Assembly: GCA_019828545.1 (NCBI GenBank)
Contig: JACVRA010000120.1
Coordinates: 1-64,000 of the forward strand
Direction: 5' to 3'
Source: Paracamarosporium sp. OC-R06-R3
Taxonomy: Eukaryota; Ascomycota; Dothideomycetes; Pleosporales; Didymosphaeriaceae
DNA length: 64,000 bases
Shown here: positions 1-8,657 of the stretch, one piece after another
Position numbering within the stretch: position 1 is the first letter of the stretch
Layout: every line of letters begins with the position of its first letter
Notes under the pieces: generated by a model
Databases searched by the model: none
The model's input: the letters and a program-made list of their open reading frames with translations, nothing else
What the model was told of the DNA's origin: nothing
Program-made: the position numbers and the translations under genes

Positions 1-830
1 TAATAATAAGTAAATGTACTATACTAATAATACGCTTCTTTATATACTTATTAAAGTGCTTTAATTAATGGAGATTAAGCTTATTTGTTGTCTAGCTATT
101 CTTAGAGACTATAATAACCTAATTATATAGTAGATCCTTCTCTTTATACTAGGTAGAGAGGTAGTACTTGCCCTAAAAGATAATAAAGGGTAGAATTGCC
201 TACCCTATTATATTAATGCCTTAAATAACTATAGTCTACTCTTAGTTGCCCTACTATATACTCTTTAGCCGTTCTTGATGCTTAGAGTCTATAACTACTA
301 CTCTAGTTAATATTATACCTATTATAAAGCCTGACTCGTTGAAATTGTAGGTGTCTTTATCTAGGATACTATACTTGGCTTTAGTATTCTCTATAAGCCG
401 GAACTAGTCTTGTATAACCTTAGGATCCTTATAGAGAGCTCTCTTATAGTCATACTTTTAATTAAATTTTATTATAAGTTCTAGTTAATGCTTAATAAAG
501 TTTATAGTCTACTTTTAACTAATAGGCTTACGTTGCTGCTCAGCCAACAAGGAATTAGCCATATCTTTAATAGTAGCAAGCTAGGGCGGAAATCCTTACG
601 TATCTAGGTTAAGTATATACTAAACAATTACCTGCTCCTCTATCTTTAGGAGATTTATTAAGTTAGGCGTATAGTCGCGTTGAAAGGTCTTTCTAGCACG
701 TTGGTTGCTTATTATACTTTAAGAGACTCTATAGATAGCTATAGCGCATCGCTAGGTTAGAGTTGCGTTTTATTAAATAGCCTAAAGCGTAAGCTGTAAT
801 CTAGCTTCTTTTAACTTAGGTAGTTCATTG
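1..830 (-). pseudogene. RIP-degraded Fot1/pogo-type transposase, running off the left edge
   Basis: Read on the minus strand, the AT-rich sequence translates to a recognisable Fot1/Pot2-like (pogo, Tc1-mariner superfamily) transposase interrupted by many stops. Around 540-660 it gives an LLKIEEQVI ... GFPP ... MANSLLAEQQ stretch, matching the helix-turn-helix region. Around 330-400 it gives YSILDKDTYNFNESGF, the region of the first catalytic Asp. At 1-130 it gives TTNKLNLH*LKHFNKY, which matches the usual TTNELGLEWLKHF with Trp turned into a stop. Several stops sit where the family has Trp (TGG to TAG) or Gln, as expected of RIP. The copy is dead, and its 3' part lies outside the window. The family call is from motif recognition and is strong; exact ends are not defined. 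Confidence 0.85.
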
Positions 831-1218
831 TGTTGTTAAGGCATCACGTTGTACTATTAACAATAGTATATTTTGGTGAGGTCTTGGCGCTCTAACCGAC
901 TCGCTTGACTAACCGACTCGCTTATTAAGTACGTTAGTAATTTATAGTAATTTTATACTATCGTGTATAGTTTAGATTTTAGTGGGGGCTTGGTAGAGTA
1001 ATACACTCACTTACCTAATACACTTACTTATTAAGTACGTTAATAATAGTTTAGATTTTAGTAAGGTCTTGGTACTTTAACTAACTTACTTAACTAACTA
1101 ACTCGCTTATTAAGTACGTCATTTAAAGTATAGTAACTATTTTATTATCTAGTATATTTTATTAGACCTTAATAGGTCCTAATATTACATACTAGGTTCT
1201 CTTAATCCTTTAACTACT
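831..1218. mobile_element. 5' end of the Fot1/pogo-type element, including its boundary with host DNA
   Basis: AT-rich sequence without coding potential continues from the transposase remnant to about 1218, where composition changes abruptly to normal host DNA. Bases 1210-1219 contain the stop codon assigned to the neighbouring methyltransferase gene. A TA lies at the junction, the target expected for this superfamily, but the other end is outside the window, so no target duplication can be shown. Confidence 0.6.
877..1119. repeat. Three diverged copies of a subterminal transposon repeat
   Basis: Three similar blocks lie at about 877-935, 981-1042 and 1061-1119. Each begins with a GGTCTTGG-like motif, continues with ACTAAC/ACTCGCTT-type repeats and ends in CTTATTAAGTACGT. 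The first copy keeps CCGACTCGCTT twice; the other two have lost most of their C and G, consistent with stronger RIP. They lie between the transposase remnant and normal-composition DNA, so they are probably the subterminal or terminal repeat of the same element, duplicated. Confidence 0.65.
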
Positions 1219-2598
1219 AGTGGACTGTGTCGGCTTTCCAAAGTACTTGAAAACAAATAGTTCCACCCTTTCCTCACCAACTTCTTCATCTCCTGGAAGT
1301 GGGTAGTAAACGGTGTCTACGTTTTGGAACTCTTTTTTGGACATGAGATCGAAGAACACGTCTTCGCTTGGATGACGCCTTTTCATTGCGATCGCGATTA
1401 TGACATGGGGGGAACGCGCGGCAATCTGGTGTATTGTGTTGACAAATGCTGGACTGTCCAAAAATTCAACAATAGCTGATGAGTACCGATTGAGGAAACT
1501 GACCTGCTATCGGCGTTGTATGTACAATCCGCTGCAACTACAAGGTCTATATTTCCCTTGACAAAGCCATTGACAAGTGGGTTAGCCAGTCGGTTTTTGC
1601 CATCATGCAGAGGTGTTTCCCAATCTAGTTCGTAGAAACCTATCTTACACGTGCTTGCGCGATTTTTGTCCGCTCGTCTGATGTTGTCTACAGCAATCGC
1701 GCGTGCTTCGGCGAGATCGGTGAGGAAAATGTCCACTGTTGGGATCAAATGAGATAACACGATGCTGACCTACAATGGTTAGGGAGTTTCACGTGCTGTA
1801 TTGTAGGCCCTATGCTTACCATACCGCACCCGGAACCTAATTCAATGATCCGTAGGGGCAATTCGAAGCGTTCGTTCTGCGGAGGAGCGTCTATTTGAGC
1901 TTGTCGTCGATCCGCCTTCCCTAAGGTACCATCGAAGATGCCTAGTTTATTTAAAAGGCAGGGCAAATGAAAAGACAGTGTCACTCCAGCATCCCTATGA
2001 AAAACTCAATACAAGAACACGTCTGTGTAGAATCTGCGAGCAAAGGTCGGTCTTACCACAAATGACGAGCAATGCTCTCACCAGTTTCTTCAAGTATACA
2101 GTATATGCGGTGACCGATTCGAAATCGTCTTTCAGCGGTTTTTGGAACGGACGGGTTGCTTGGAAGATTGAAAGGCGCACTCCAGACCGACACTACCCCT
2201 CGCGAGTCCTGATGTAGCAGTTTGTCAAAATCGTCGAATCTAGATTTGGGTTCGGTGCCTATCCGGACAACGAGAGATCCATCGTTTTGGTGGTCCCTAC
2301 TAAGCGGAAGGGTAACAGGGAGACTTCGCATTCCCTTGGTCCATTGTATCGTCTTCCAAGTTCTGACGCCGTCACTGGTGTGGAGGATTTCCGAGGCTGC
2401 GAGCTGCGTATCCGAGTGCGAGTCCAAGTTACTGGCTGACTGCTCATCGCAAACAAGTTCCGCGCACAGTGTGAGGTTCCATGGAAGAAACGAGTCGCCC
2501 AGATCGGAGGTGATGGTGATCAAGCAAGACACATGTGTGCTGGGGCGGTTTTTGTCGTGGACGATTCGCGGCGTCTTTAGGAATCGTATGTAGCGCAT
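1210..2598 (-). CDS. Class I methyltransferase, family 16 (METTL21-like), probable protein-lysine methyltransferase
   Basis: Four exons: 2598-2057, 1994-1820, 1769-1504 and 1453-1210 (408 residues). All junctions are GT...AG and keep frame. The start is the ATG giving MRYIRFLKTPR; the frame is open further upstream but has no ATG. Exon 1 holds an N-terminal domain with LITITSDLGDSF. At the exon 1/2 junction comes HLWDAGV, a hallmark of Methyltransf_16 proteins. The AdoMet motif I is IIELGSGCGM (exon 2) and the acidic post-I motif is DLVVAADCTYN (exon 3). Family members methylate lysines of chaperones, elongation factors and similar proteins; the substrate here is unknown. The last codons, TQSTSS and stop, abut or enter transposon sequence, so the native C-terminus may have been altered. 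Divergent from the gene starting at 2946. Confidence 0.85.
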
Positions 2599-2945
2599 CA
2601 CAAAGGCAACCAAAGCGCCAAAATCCTGGTTTTGGGGAGCGGAGAAAGATGGTTGCTTTGGTAAGAAAGAATTCACGAGTTCTCATGAATTTGGATGGTG
2701 AATGCACCCCGCACGTGAACGGCCAATGCCCGGCTGTGTTCGTAATACCCGAGCCTCAATGGTCAACAACTGTTTAGCAACCCAGCGTCTTGCATCGGCC
2801 TTCGACCATCCCTCGCTTTCGGCGAGCGCAGTCGCAACCTTACCTCGCACCCTCAATGCGCCGTCAGCCAGCGGCGCGCCAACGCTGCTGCCGCACTGTC
2901 GCCGTCGCCGTCTAATCGCATCCCAGCCACCTCACTGACCACACA
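2599..2945. promoter_or_regulatory. Divergent intergenic promoter region
   Basis: These 347 bases separate the start codons of the methyltransferase gene (minus) and the hypothetical gene (plus), so they should hold both promoters. No specific site could be recognised. Confidence 0.4.
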
Positions 2946-4427
2946 ATGTACCGCCGCGGTGACCCTCGCTGGAACCGCACCATCCAGAACATCACCGACA
3001 CAGTCGAGCATGCCAACGAGTCCGCACAGGAGGGGCTCTACAGCTTCACTCACACATATGTCAACCCGTGCCTCTCGTCGGTCACGCAATGCGTCAACGC
3101 TTGCACGGCGCCCTGCTTCCCGTCACGCAACGACAGGAGGCGGCATCGCGCGCGGTCGCGGGGCCGCGCAGAGCAGAGCTTTGACTTCTACGACGATTGG
3201 GAAGAGGAAGAGGACGATGGGCTGCTGGGCTGGGGTAATGACAACCTCGACAGGCTCTGGGGGAGCACCAGCAACTATGGGACCACCTCACAGCCAGGGC
3301 GCCAGCGCGCAATGAGCTATGGAAATCGCAATCGGGACCCGAGGTTCACTAGGCAACGGAGAAAGAGCGCTGTACCACCACATGATGGTGGGCCCGACCC
3401 AACCATCATCCCCAGCTCTTCATACTTTGGCTTCCTCGGGAGGCTGCCGTTCAAGATTGGAGGCAAGGTTTTGCGATACAAGCCCTCGGCAGCAGATTTG
3501 ACGGAGCATCTGGGACAGCCGAGAAGAAGCTACGAAGAGGTTGTAGGAGAGGAAGCACAGCCTTTGATCGAGGAAAGTGGCGAAGAAGCTGAACTGCAGC
3601 AGGACAACGTGCGGAAGACACATGGGCGCAAGCGCAGCCAGACAAATGCTTCAGGACATACTACGGACTCATTCAGTTCTCGAGGCGACATCTTCCCTAG
3701 CGAAGACGAGCTGGACGACGCGGTACCCTTGGATGACGAGTTCGCCGTTGCGCTCGAACGTCGAATAACTGGGCAATGGCATGACGATACTAGTAGCCGG
3801 AAAAGTCGAGCGCGGTCTGATAGCAAGAGCCAGAGACCGTCCGCATCTCGCGTGTCTACTAGGTCGGCTTCATCCCGCAATACGCAAGATTCTGGGCGAA
3901 GGAGCCAGGAGACAAACATCAAGCGGCTACCTTCAGAGCCAATCGAAGAGATGCCCACTTTGTCAGACCTCAAGCTAGAGGAAGAACAGCTCCGTTTCGA
4001 AGAAGAGGCCGAAGTTGAACGCAAGCGCCGAGAAGCACAGCAGCTGGCTGTCAAACGGGGTCTGGCATCAGACCAACATCTTCAAATTCCTGGGCGGCGA
4101 TCACCATCTCCAAGCCTCGCGTCGCCTCAGAATTCCGGCCAAATAGGGACGGCATTACCAATGTCCACGCAGTTTCTTCTGCATACCACGAGCCGCGAAG
4201 CAGACCGCGAGACGGACGCTGTGCTGTCCCCATTCCCTGTTGTCGATACACAGACGATGCCCGACAGCAGCTCGTTTCACGTTGATGAGTCCGATTATTC
4301 GAGTCTTGCTCCCACACCAAACAGGCCGCTGTCGTTGAAAGATGAACCGAGTGATGTACCAGTTCAATCCGACGATTCTAACTTTGTCCCTGCTCGATTA
4401 CCGCACTTCAGTGCACAGCCCGGTTGA
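2946..4427 (+). CDS. Hypothetical, mostly disordered fungal protein (493 aa)
   Basis: Single uninterrupted reading frame from ATG; family not recognised. The N-terminal 55 residues look the most ordered and carry four cysteines in about 17 residues (NPCLSSVTQCVNACTAPC). This could be a membrane-association or lipidation site, which is speculation. An acidic and tryptophan-containing stretch follows (DFYDDWEEEEDDGLLGWGND). Around residue 155 there is a hydrophobic/aromatic segment, SSSYFGFLGRLPFKIGGKVLRYKPS. The rest is rich in Ser, Arg, Glu and Asp, with one likely coiled coil near residues 340-375 (LKLEEEQLRFEEEAEVERKRREAQQL). Normal codon use and the long open frame support a real gene. It converges on the WD40 gene at 4782. 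Confidence 0.75.
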   Translation: MYRRGDPRWNRTIQNITDTVEHANESAQEGLYSFTHTYVNPCLSSVTQCVNACTAPCFPSRNDRRRHRARSRGRAEQSFDFYDDWEEEEDDGLLGWGNDNLDRLWGSTSNYGTTSQPGRQRAMSYGNRNRDPRFTRQRRKSAVPPHDGGPDPTIIPSSSYFGFLGRLPFKIGGKVLRYKPSAADLTEHLGQPRRSYEEVVGEEAQPLIEESGEEAELQQDNVRKTHGRKRSQTNASGHTTDSFSSRGDIFPSEDELDDAVPLDDEFAVALERRITGQWHDDTSSRKSRARSDSKSQRPSASRVSTRSASSRNTQDSGRRSQETNIKRLPSEPIEEMPTLSDLKLEEEQLRFEEEAEVERKRREAQQLAVKRGLASDQHLQIPGRRSPSPSLASPQNSGQIGTALPMSTQFLLHTTSREADRETDAVLSPFPVVDTQTMPDSSSFHVDESDYSSLAPTPNRPLSLKDEPSDVPVQSDDSNFVPARLPHFSAQPG

Positions 4428-4781
4428 ACAGGACCTTCGAGACGTACAATAATTTACCACACAACACTATCTTCTGTGTCGATAGCAGCTTGCTTGTTAA
4501 GTGCGGACTACACATTGCTTGCCTTCTAGCGAACTGAATGCTTAGGGTATTGCCGGCAGGGATACAGAAAGATTTTTGGGTAGAATATCCCTTAGAAGCG
4601 AGTTATACGAGTCAACTCGAGCACCGCTCCGAATGGATGAGCAAAGAAGCATGGGAGATGGAAAGGGAGCACCATACCGTGGGGTAGCGAGTGAACATTT
4701 GGATGAAGAGCAATTATAGCGATGCAACCGCATACCGCAAGATTGTATGAATTGCAATATATTGAATCTGTCTCGCGATTT
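4428..4781. other. Intergenic, convergent 3' ends
   Basis: Lies between the stop codons of two converging genes; presumably both 3' UTRs. No gene or structured element seen. Confidence 0.5.
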
Positions 4782-6143
4782 TTACAAAGCTCCAAATGTG
4801 ATCGGCTTCTTTGTCAAACCTTGATAGATCTCATCAAGCACATTCCTCTTCCTCTTCTTACTCTCGTCTTTCGCTTCCTGTTCTTCCACCGCTTCCTCTT
4901 CTAACTCGGCATCTTCCTCCGTCCGTGGTAACCACGCTGATATACTGCCATCTGCCTGCGCAGAGTACATCTCCACGTTATGCGCACGCCACGTCAATGC
5001 TGTAACTCTGTCTCTGGCGTTACGTTGGCCTTTACTGTGTGCTTCGTGCACGCGCCTATGCTGCTCTGGACGGCGCAAACGGTGGAAGAGCTTCCCATCG
5101 AGAAGTTCGTAACCCAGGATCTCGTGTTCGTTCGGGTAAAACAATATGTCTTTCCCTGGCTGCAGATACTCCGCCGGTGCGAGAACGGGTATGCACGGTG
5201 CGAGATCTGAGTTCCTGACCACGGGACCAAAATTCGCAAGCGTATTGGCGCCGGTATCTGTGTCCCACACGCGGATGCGTTGATCATGCCCGCATGTCAC
5301 TAAATGGTGTCCGTCTTCGGTCCATATGATGCCGTTTACAGGACCTCGGTGTGCTTTGCCTTGTGTAGAGTTCCGTGTGAAGGAAGAAGAAAGTTTACCT
5401 AATACGCCGATTGAGTCCTCCAGATCGAGGACGCCGAGCTCACTCACACTGCGACGGACATCCCAAAAACGCACGCTGCCATCGGACGCGCCACTGGCAA
5501 GTATGTGCTCGCGGGTAGGGCTCCAGGCTGTGCTAAGGATGGCACCCGAATGCCCAGCGAGCGAATGTGTATTTGCGCCAGAGCGCAGATCTACGAGGCG
5601 CACCGTAGGGTGTTGGGTCGCGCATGCGACCAGGAGATGTGATGCGATGGGCGAGAGCGCGATGTTATAGACGACGGAATCGAGATCGAAGGACGCGGAC
5701 GGCGCGAGAGTCTCGCTCGAGTATACTTTTACTGTGTGATCGTATGACGAAGTGAGAAATGCCAGGCTATCGAATGGGTAGAACGATATCTGGGTAATGC
5801 CCAGCTTGTGCTCTTCTGCCGTTTTGCTCACCGTTGAAAGCGGCGCAAACGTGGGGTACCCCTCCAAGACCGTAGGTTGCACCTCGAGGTCCCATACTGC
5901 GATGGAAGAATCTGCACCACCTGAAAGGAGATAGCGGCCTTCAAAGCGGTCAATGGTGAGCGCGTTGACGCCTGAGACATGTGCTGGGTAGCGTTTGTTG
6001 GGGTCGTACGAAGAAGGGAGCCGTTCGCTGAAGTTCACCGAGGATGGTTGGAGCGCGTAGACGAGGCGCGAGGCGACAGCGCGTTTCACGACATTGGGCG
6101 GACTGGTACCGATTGCACGGTTTGCGATTTGTGTTGTAGTCAT
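4782..6143 (-). CDS. RAD28: WD40 protein, CSA/ERCC8 (Rad28) type, transcription-coupled repair factor
   Basis: Single exon, 453 residues, about the size of human CSA plus a charged tail. Similarity to CSA runs through the protein: HVSGVNALTIDRFEGRYLLSGGADSSIAVWDLE near the N-terminus, ITQISFYPFDSLAFLTSSYDHTVKVY, ILSTAWSPTREHILASGASDGSVRFWDVRR, and GPVNGIIWTEDGHHLVTCGHDQRIRVWDTDTGANTLANFG. This is a seven-bladed WD40 propeller. CSA proteins are substrate receptors of the DDB1-CUL4 ubiquitin ligase at RNA polymerase II stalled on DNA damage; that role is known for the family and inferred here. The last 45 residues are acidic/basic (DESKKRKRN), a possible nuclear localisation signal. Divergent from the Rrn10-like gene, 208 bp between start codons. 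Confidence 0.9.
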   Translation of the reverse strand: MTTTQIANRAIGTSPPNVVKRAVASRLVYALQPSSVNFSERLPSSYDPNKRYPAHVSGVNALTIDRFEGRYLLSGGADSSIAVWDLEVQPTVLEGYPTFAPLSTVSKTAEEHKLGITQISFYPFDSLAFLTSSYDHTVKVYSSETLAPSASFDLDSVVYNIALSPIASHLLVACATQHPTVRLVDLRSGANTHSLAGHSGAILSTAWSPTREHILASGASDGSVRFWDVRRSVSELGVLDLEDSIGVLGKLSSSFTRNSTQGKAHRGPVNGIIWTEDGHHLVTCGHDQRIRVWDTDTGANTLANFGPVVRNSDLAPCIPVLAPAEYLQPGKDILFYPNEHEILGYELLDGKLFHRLRRPEQHRRVHEAHSKGQRNARDRVTALTWRAHNVEMYSAQADGSISAWLPRTEEDAELEEEAVEEQEAKDESKKRKRNVLDEIYQGLTKKPITFGAL

Positions 6144-6351
6144 ATGCGACTACATGCTTTGGCGCTGCGCTAAACAGAGGAACTGGAATGAACGTGTTGC
6201 GTGGACGTGGCAGTCACGTAAAGCTGACGGGTTACGTAAGAGCTGCCCTATATTCACCAGCGGCCTTGTTTTTAGCCTAACCTTCCACCGCTTCAACCAA
6301 ACACTCCGACACTCGAAGTTGGGATCGACTCGCAGGCCTACTTGAAAAGTA

Positions 6352-6959
6352 ATGGCGGATCAAGAGTCAAGGATAACGTTTCCGGAAAAATCGCACGTCA
6401 ACTTTTCTTCGGAAGACGAAAGTTTGTCCGAATCCGTGGAGGTGAAACGGGCAACGGTTTACGATGCTGTAGCAGGTATAGATACAGGACCCTAGAAAAA
6501 CTACCACGTGCTCATGTTGAACGTGTTACAGGACGAGTTACGCGGTCAGGGTTTTACGATTCAACAACAGCTGAGCAGAAGCGCGCGACATTACGGCTAC
6601 GCCCAGATGAAGTACTCTTCAAGAAGCAAAATGCTCCTCCACGATACGAAGAGACGGACTATTACTTTGCTCATAGACAACTTCACCCCAGCCAAACCTT
6701 GCCCTCTGGAGACCTCCTGGAGGCGGTTCATGAATACATCTCAAAGCTGTACGACCGATCGCAGGAAGAGATGCCGGAGTCTTGGAAGAGCATGGACGAG
6801 ACAGCGCTGATTGCGCTAGGCATTTTGTTGGAAGAGACCGTAAAAGAAACTCTGGGTGAGACGGGCGATCTTGCTTTGGTCGAAGGTGCGAGAAGCGAAG
6901 AGGGGGTGTTGTTCGTGGAGAGAAGACGTACCAGAGAGAGAAAGGCGGACCAGGTGTAA
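6352..6959 (+). CDS. Rrn10-like subunit of the RNA polymerase I upstream activation factor
   Basis: Two exons, 6352-6475 and 6532-6959 (183 residues); the 56-nt intron has GT...AG ends and frame is kept (ATVYDAVAG|RVTRSGFY). The start is the only in-frame ATG. The C-terminal half resembles yeast Rrn10: a DLLEAVHEYISKLY helix followed by MDETALIALGILLEETVKE, which matches the FDETSLITLGLLIEKWVKD region of the yeast protein. Yeast Rrn10 belongs to UAF, which activates rDNA transcription and silences Pol II there. The central motif DEVLFKKQNAPPRYEETDYYF is well formed but I cannot tie it to a function. Similarity is modest, so the ortholog call is inference. Confidence 0.7.
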
Positions 6960-7408
6960 AAGCTTCGGCAAGACAGGTCCTATTAAGAGAAATTGTCGCC
7001 ACTCTGATATGCAAAGGATGTAGACGCACCATGCGGCCGACCCCTTCCGGATTACCTGGAGCTTATATGAGTTCCTCTGGGAAAGCTCGGACGGCATAGG
7101 TTTAGAGAAAGACTCGATGGATCTAAGGTCAACGGTTCCTGGATACCCTATACTACTGATTTACATACACCTTTGAGCGGGTTTTGTCAAGATCAAGATG
7201 TCCTCGGCTGCAAACAAATTCATAGCTTTCCCCCCCTCCACATGGTGCCGCCTCTGCGTTGCGACTTCCTCTTTGGAAGCTTGGCGCAAACAGCAAGACA
7301 GGAGCGACCGCGTCCAACGACAAACCCAGCGTCATAAGCCTCTGGCCCAGCAATTCCATCATCTTGTTCTGACGCGTCTCAACGCCACAACATTTTCGCA
7401 ACTCGGCC
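6960..7408. other. Intergenic region upstream of mnd1
   Basis: Holds the 3' UTR of the Rrn10-like gene and the promoter/5' UTR of mnd1. No other gene recognised. Confidence 0.5.
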
Positions 7409-8165
7409 ATGGTGAGCCTAACTGGCCCACTGTACCTTGCCTTTTACTGACAGTTCTCAGGCGCCCAAGACCACTGCCAATGCGGCCAAAATGGATTCTA
7501 TTCAAGCGTGGTTTCACAAGACGGCCGTCGCGCACAGCATCAAAGATCTCGAGAAGACGCTTCCACAGGTTGCATCGATCAGCAGCATGCAGGTAAAGGA
7601 CTATTTGCAAGCTCTTCAAGATGACAACAAGATGCGCGTCGAGAAGATCGGCAGTGGCAATTGGTACTGGAGTTTTCCGAGTGACGAGAAAAAAGTCAAG
7701 GAGGCTGCACTGGACAAGGCTCAAGAGGAGTACAGTAAGGCGAATGCTATAGTCACGGAGCTACAGGCAAAGGTTGACGATGCGGGGGCTGCACGTGGCG
7801 AGGAAGACGAAGCACTCGTAGGCACAGGTAGGTCCTACTTGCGTCGAGTTGCTCCTAAGCTTACCGATGCAGGCATGGACCGCAAGTCTTTCACCACCAA
7901 GCACGGGAGTCTGACAAAGGAGCTCGAGAAACTCCAACAAGAGCTAGCCGCGTACAGCGAGCAAGACCCGGTGGAAGTGGACAAGAAGAGGAGTGAGGCT
8001 CAACGATTGCACGCCGAGGTCGAGAAGTATACCGACCAAATCCTTAGCATGGAGGGATGGCTCAAAGAGCGAGTGGGTGGAGATCCAGAGCAGATGGCGC
8101 AGACCAAGCGTATGCTATACGGCGACGAGTTTGATGAAGAGGAGGGTGGTTTACGTGAACTGTGA
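7409..8165 (+). CDS. mnd1: Meiotic nuclear division protein 1 (Mnd1)
   Basis: Three exons: 7409-7411 (the ATG alone), 7461-7827 and 7873-8165; 220 residues, close to yeast Mnd1 (219). The ATG-only first exon is supported by a good donor directly after it, a consensus acceptor at 7460, and the family N-terminus MAPK that results. The second intron is 45 nt and in frame. Hallmarks: KDLEKTLPQVASISSMQVKDYLQALQDDNKMRVEKIGSGNWYWSF, the winged-helix DNA-binding part, followed by a long coiled coil (about residues 80-200) that in this family pairs with Hop2. Hop2-Mnd1 stimulates Dmc1/Rad51 strand exchange during meiosis. It suggests the fungus keeps a meiotic programme, which agrees with the RIP seen elsewhere in the window. 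Confidence 0.93.
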
Positions 8166-8657
8166 CTTGCGGTCCGGACCACGCCAGTTACTGGAGAGCG
8201 ATGTCGTATTCGGGGGAGGGGATGCGATCGCATAGTTTGTACACCTTACTGTACGACTTAATGTGCACTGCACGATGATTCCTCAAGGTGATTATGTATC
8301 AAGGCTTCTAGGTAGCCACACAAGCTCAGCAGCAAATGTACAAATGAATCATCTCGAGTCATCGGGCAGCCATGGTAACGTGCGTTGCACCTTGAGTCAT
8401 CTCGACGGTGACTGACTGTGACTATCTGAGGCTGAGGTGGCTGTGCACGGTCCCTCCAGCCCCACATGCGCATGTGGACTTCATTCGCTTCCAGAGCCCG
8501 CGTCATAATAATCCATCACGAACTCACAGCAGTGATAAACCTCTCGCTTGCGGGCTGCGTTTCCTTCCACCACGCGGCTTGCGCCAATTGCTCTTTTGCA
8601 CGATTCACTGTGTCGATTGGTATATTCAGCACTCCGTACATACCGAACACACCCCGC
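8166..8657. other. Intergenic region upstream of hel2
   Basis: 3' flank of mnd1 and promoter/5' UTR of the Hel2 gene. The hel2 frame is open back to an ATG at 8466, but that part reads as untranslated leader. Confidence 0.45.

Noticed and set aside
8466..8657. Upstream in-frame ATG as start of hel2
   Set aside because: The extra 64 residues look like translated leader; the ATG at 8658 gives a typical N-terminus. Not fully excluded.
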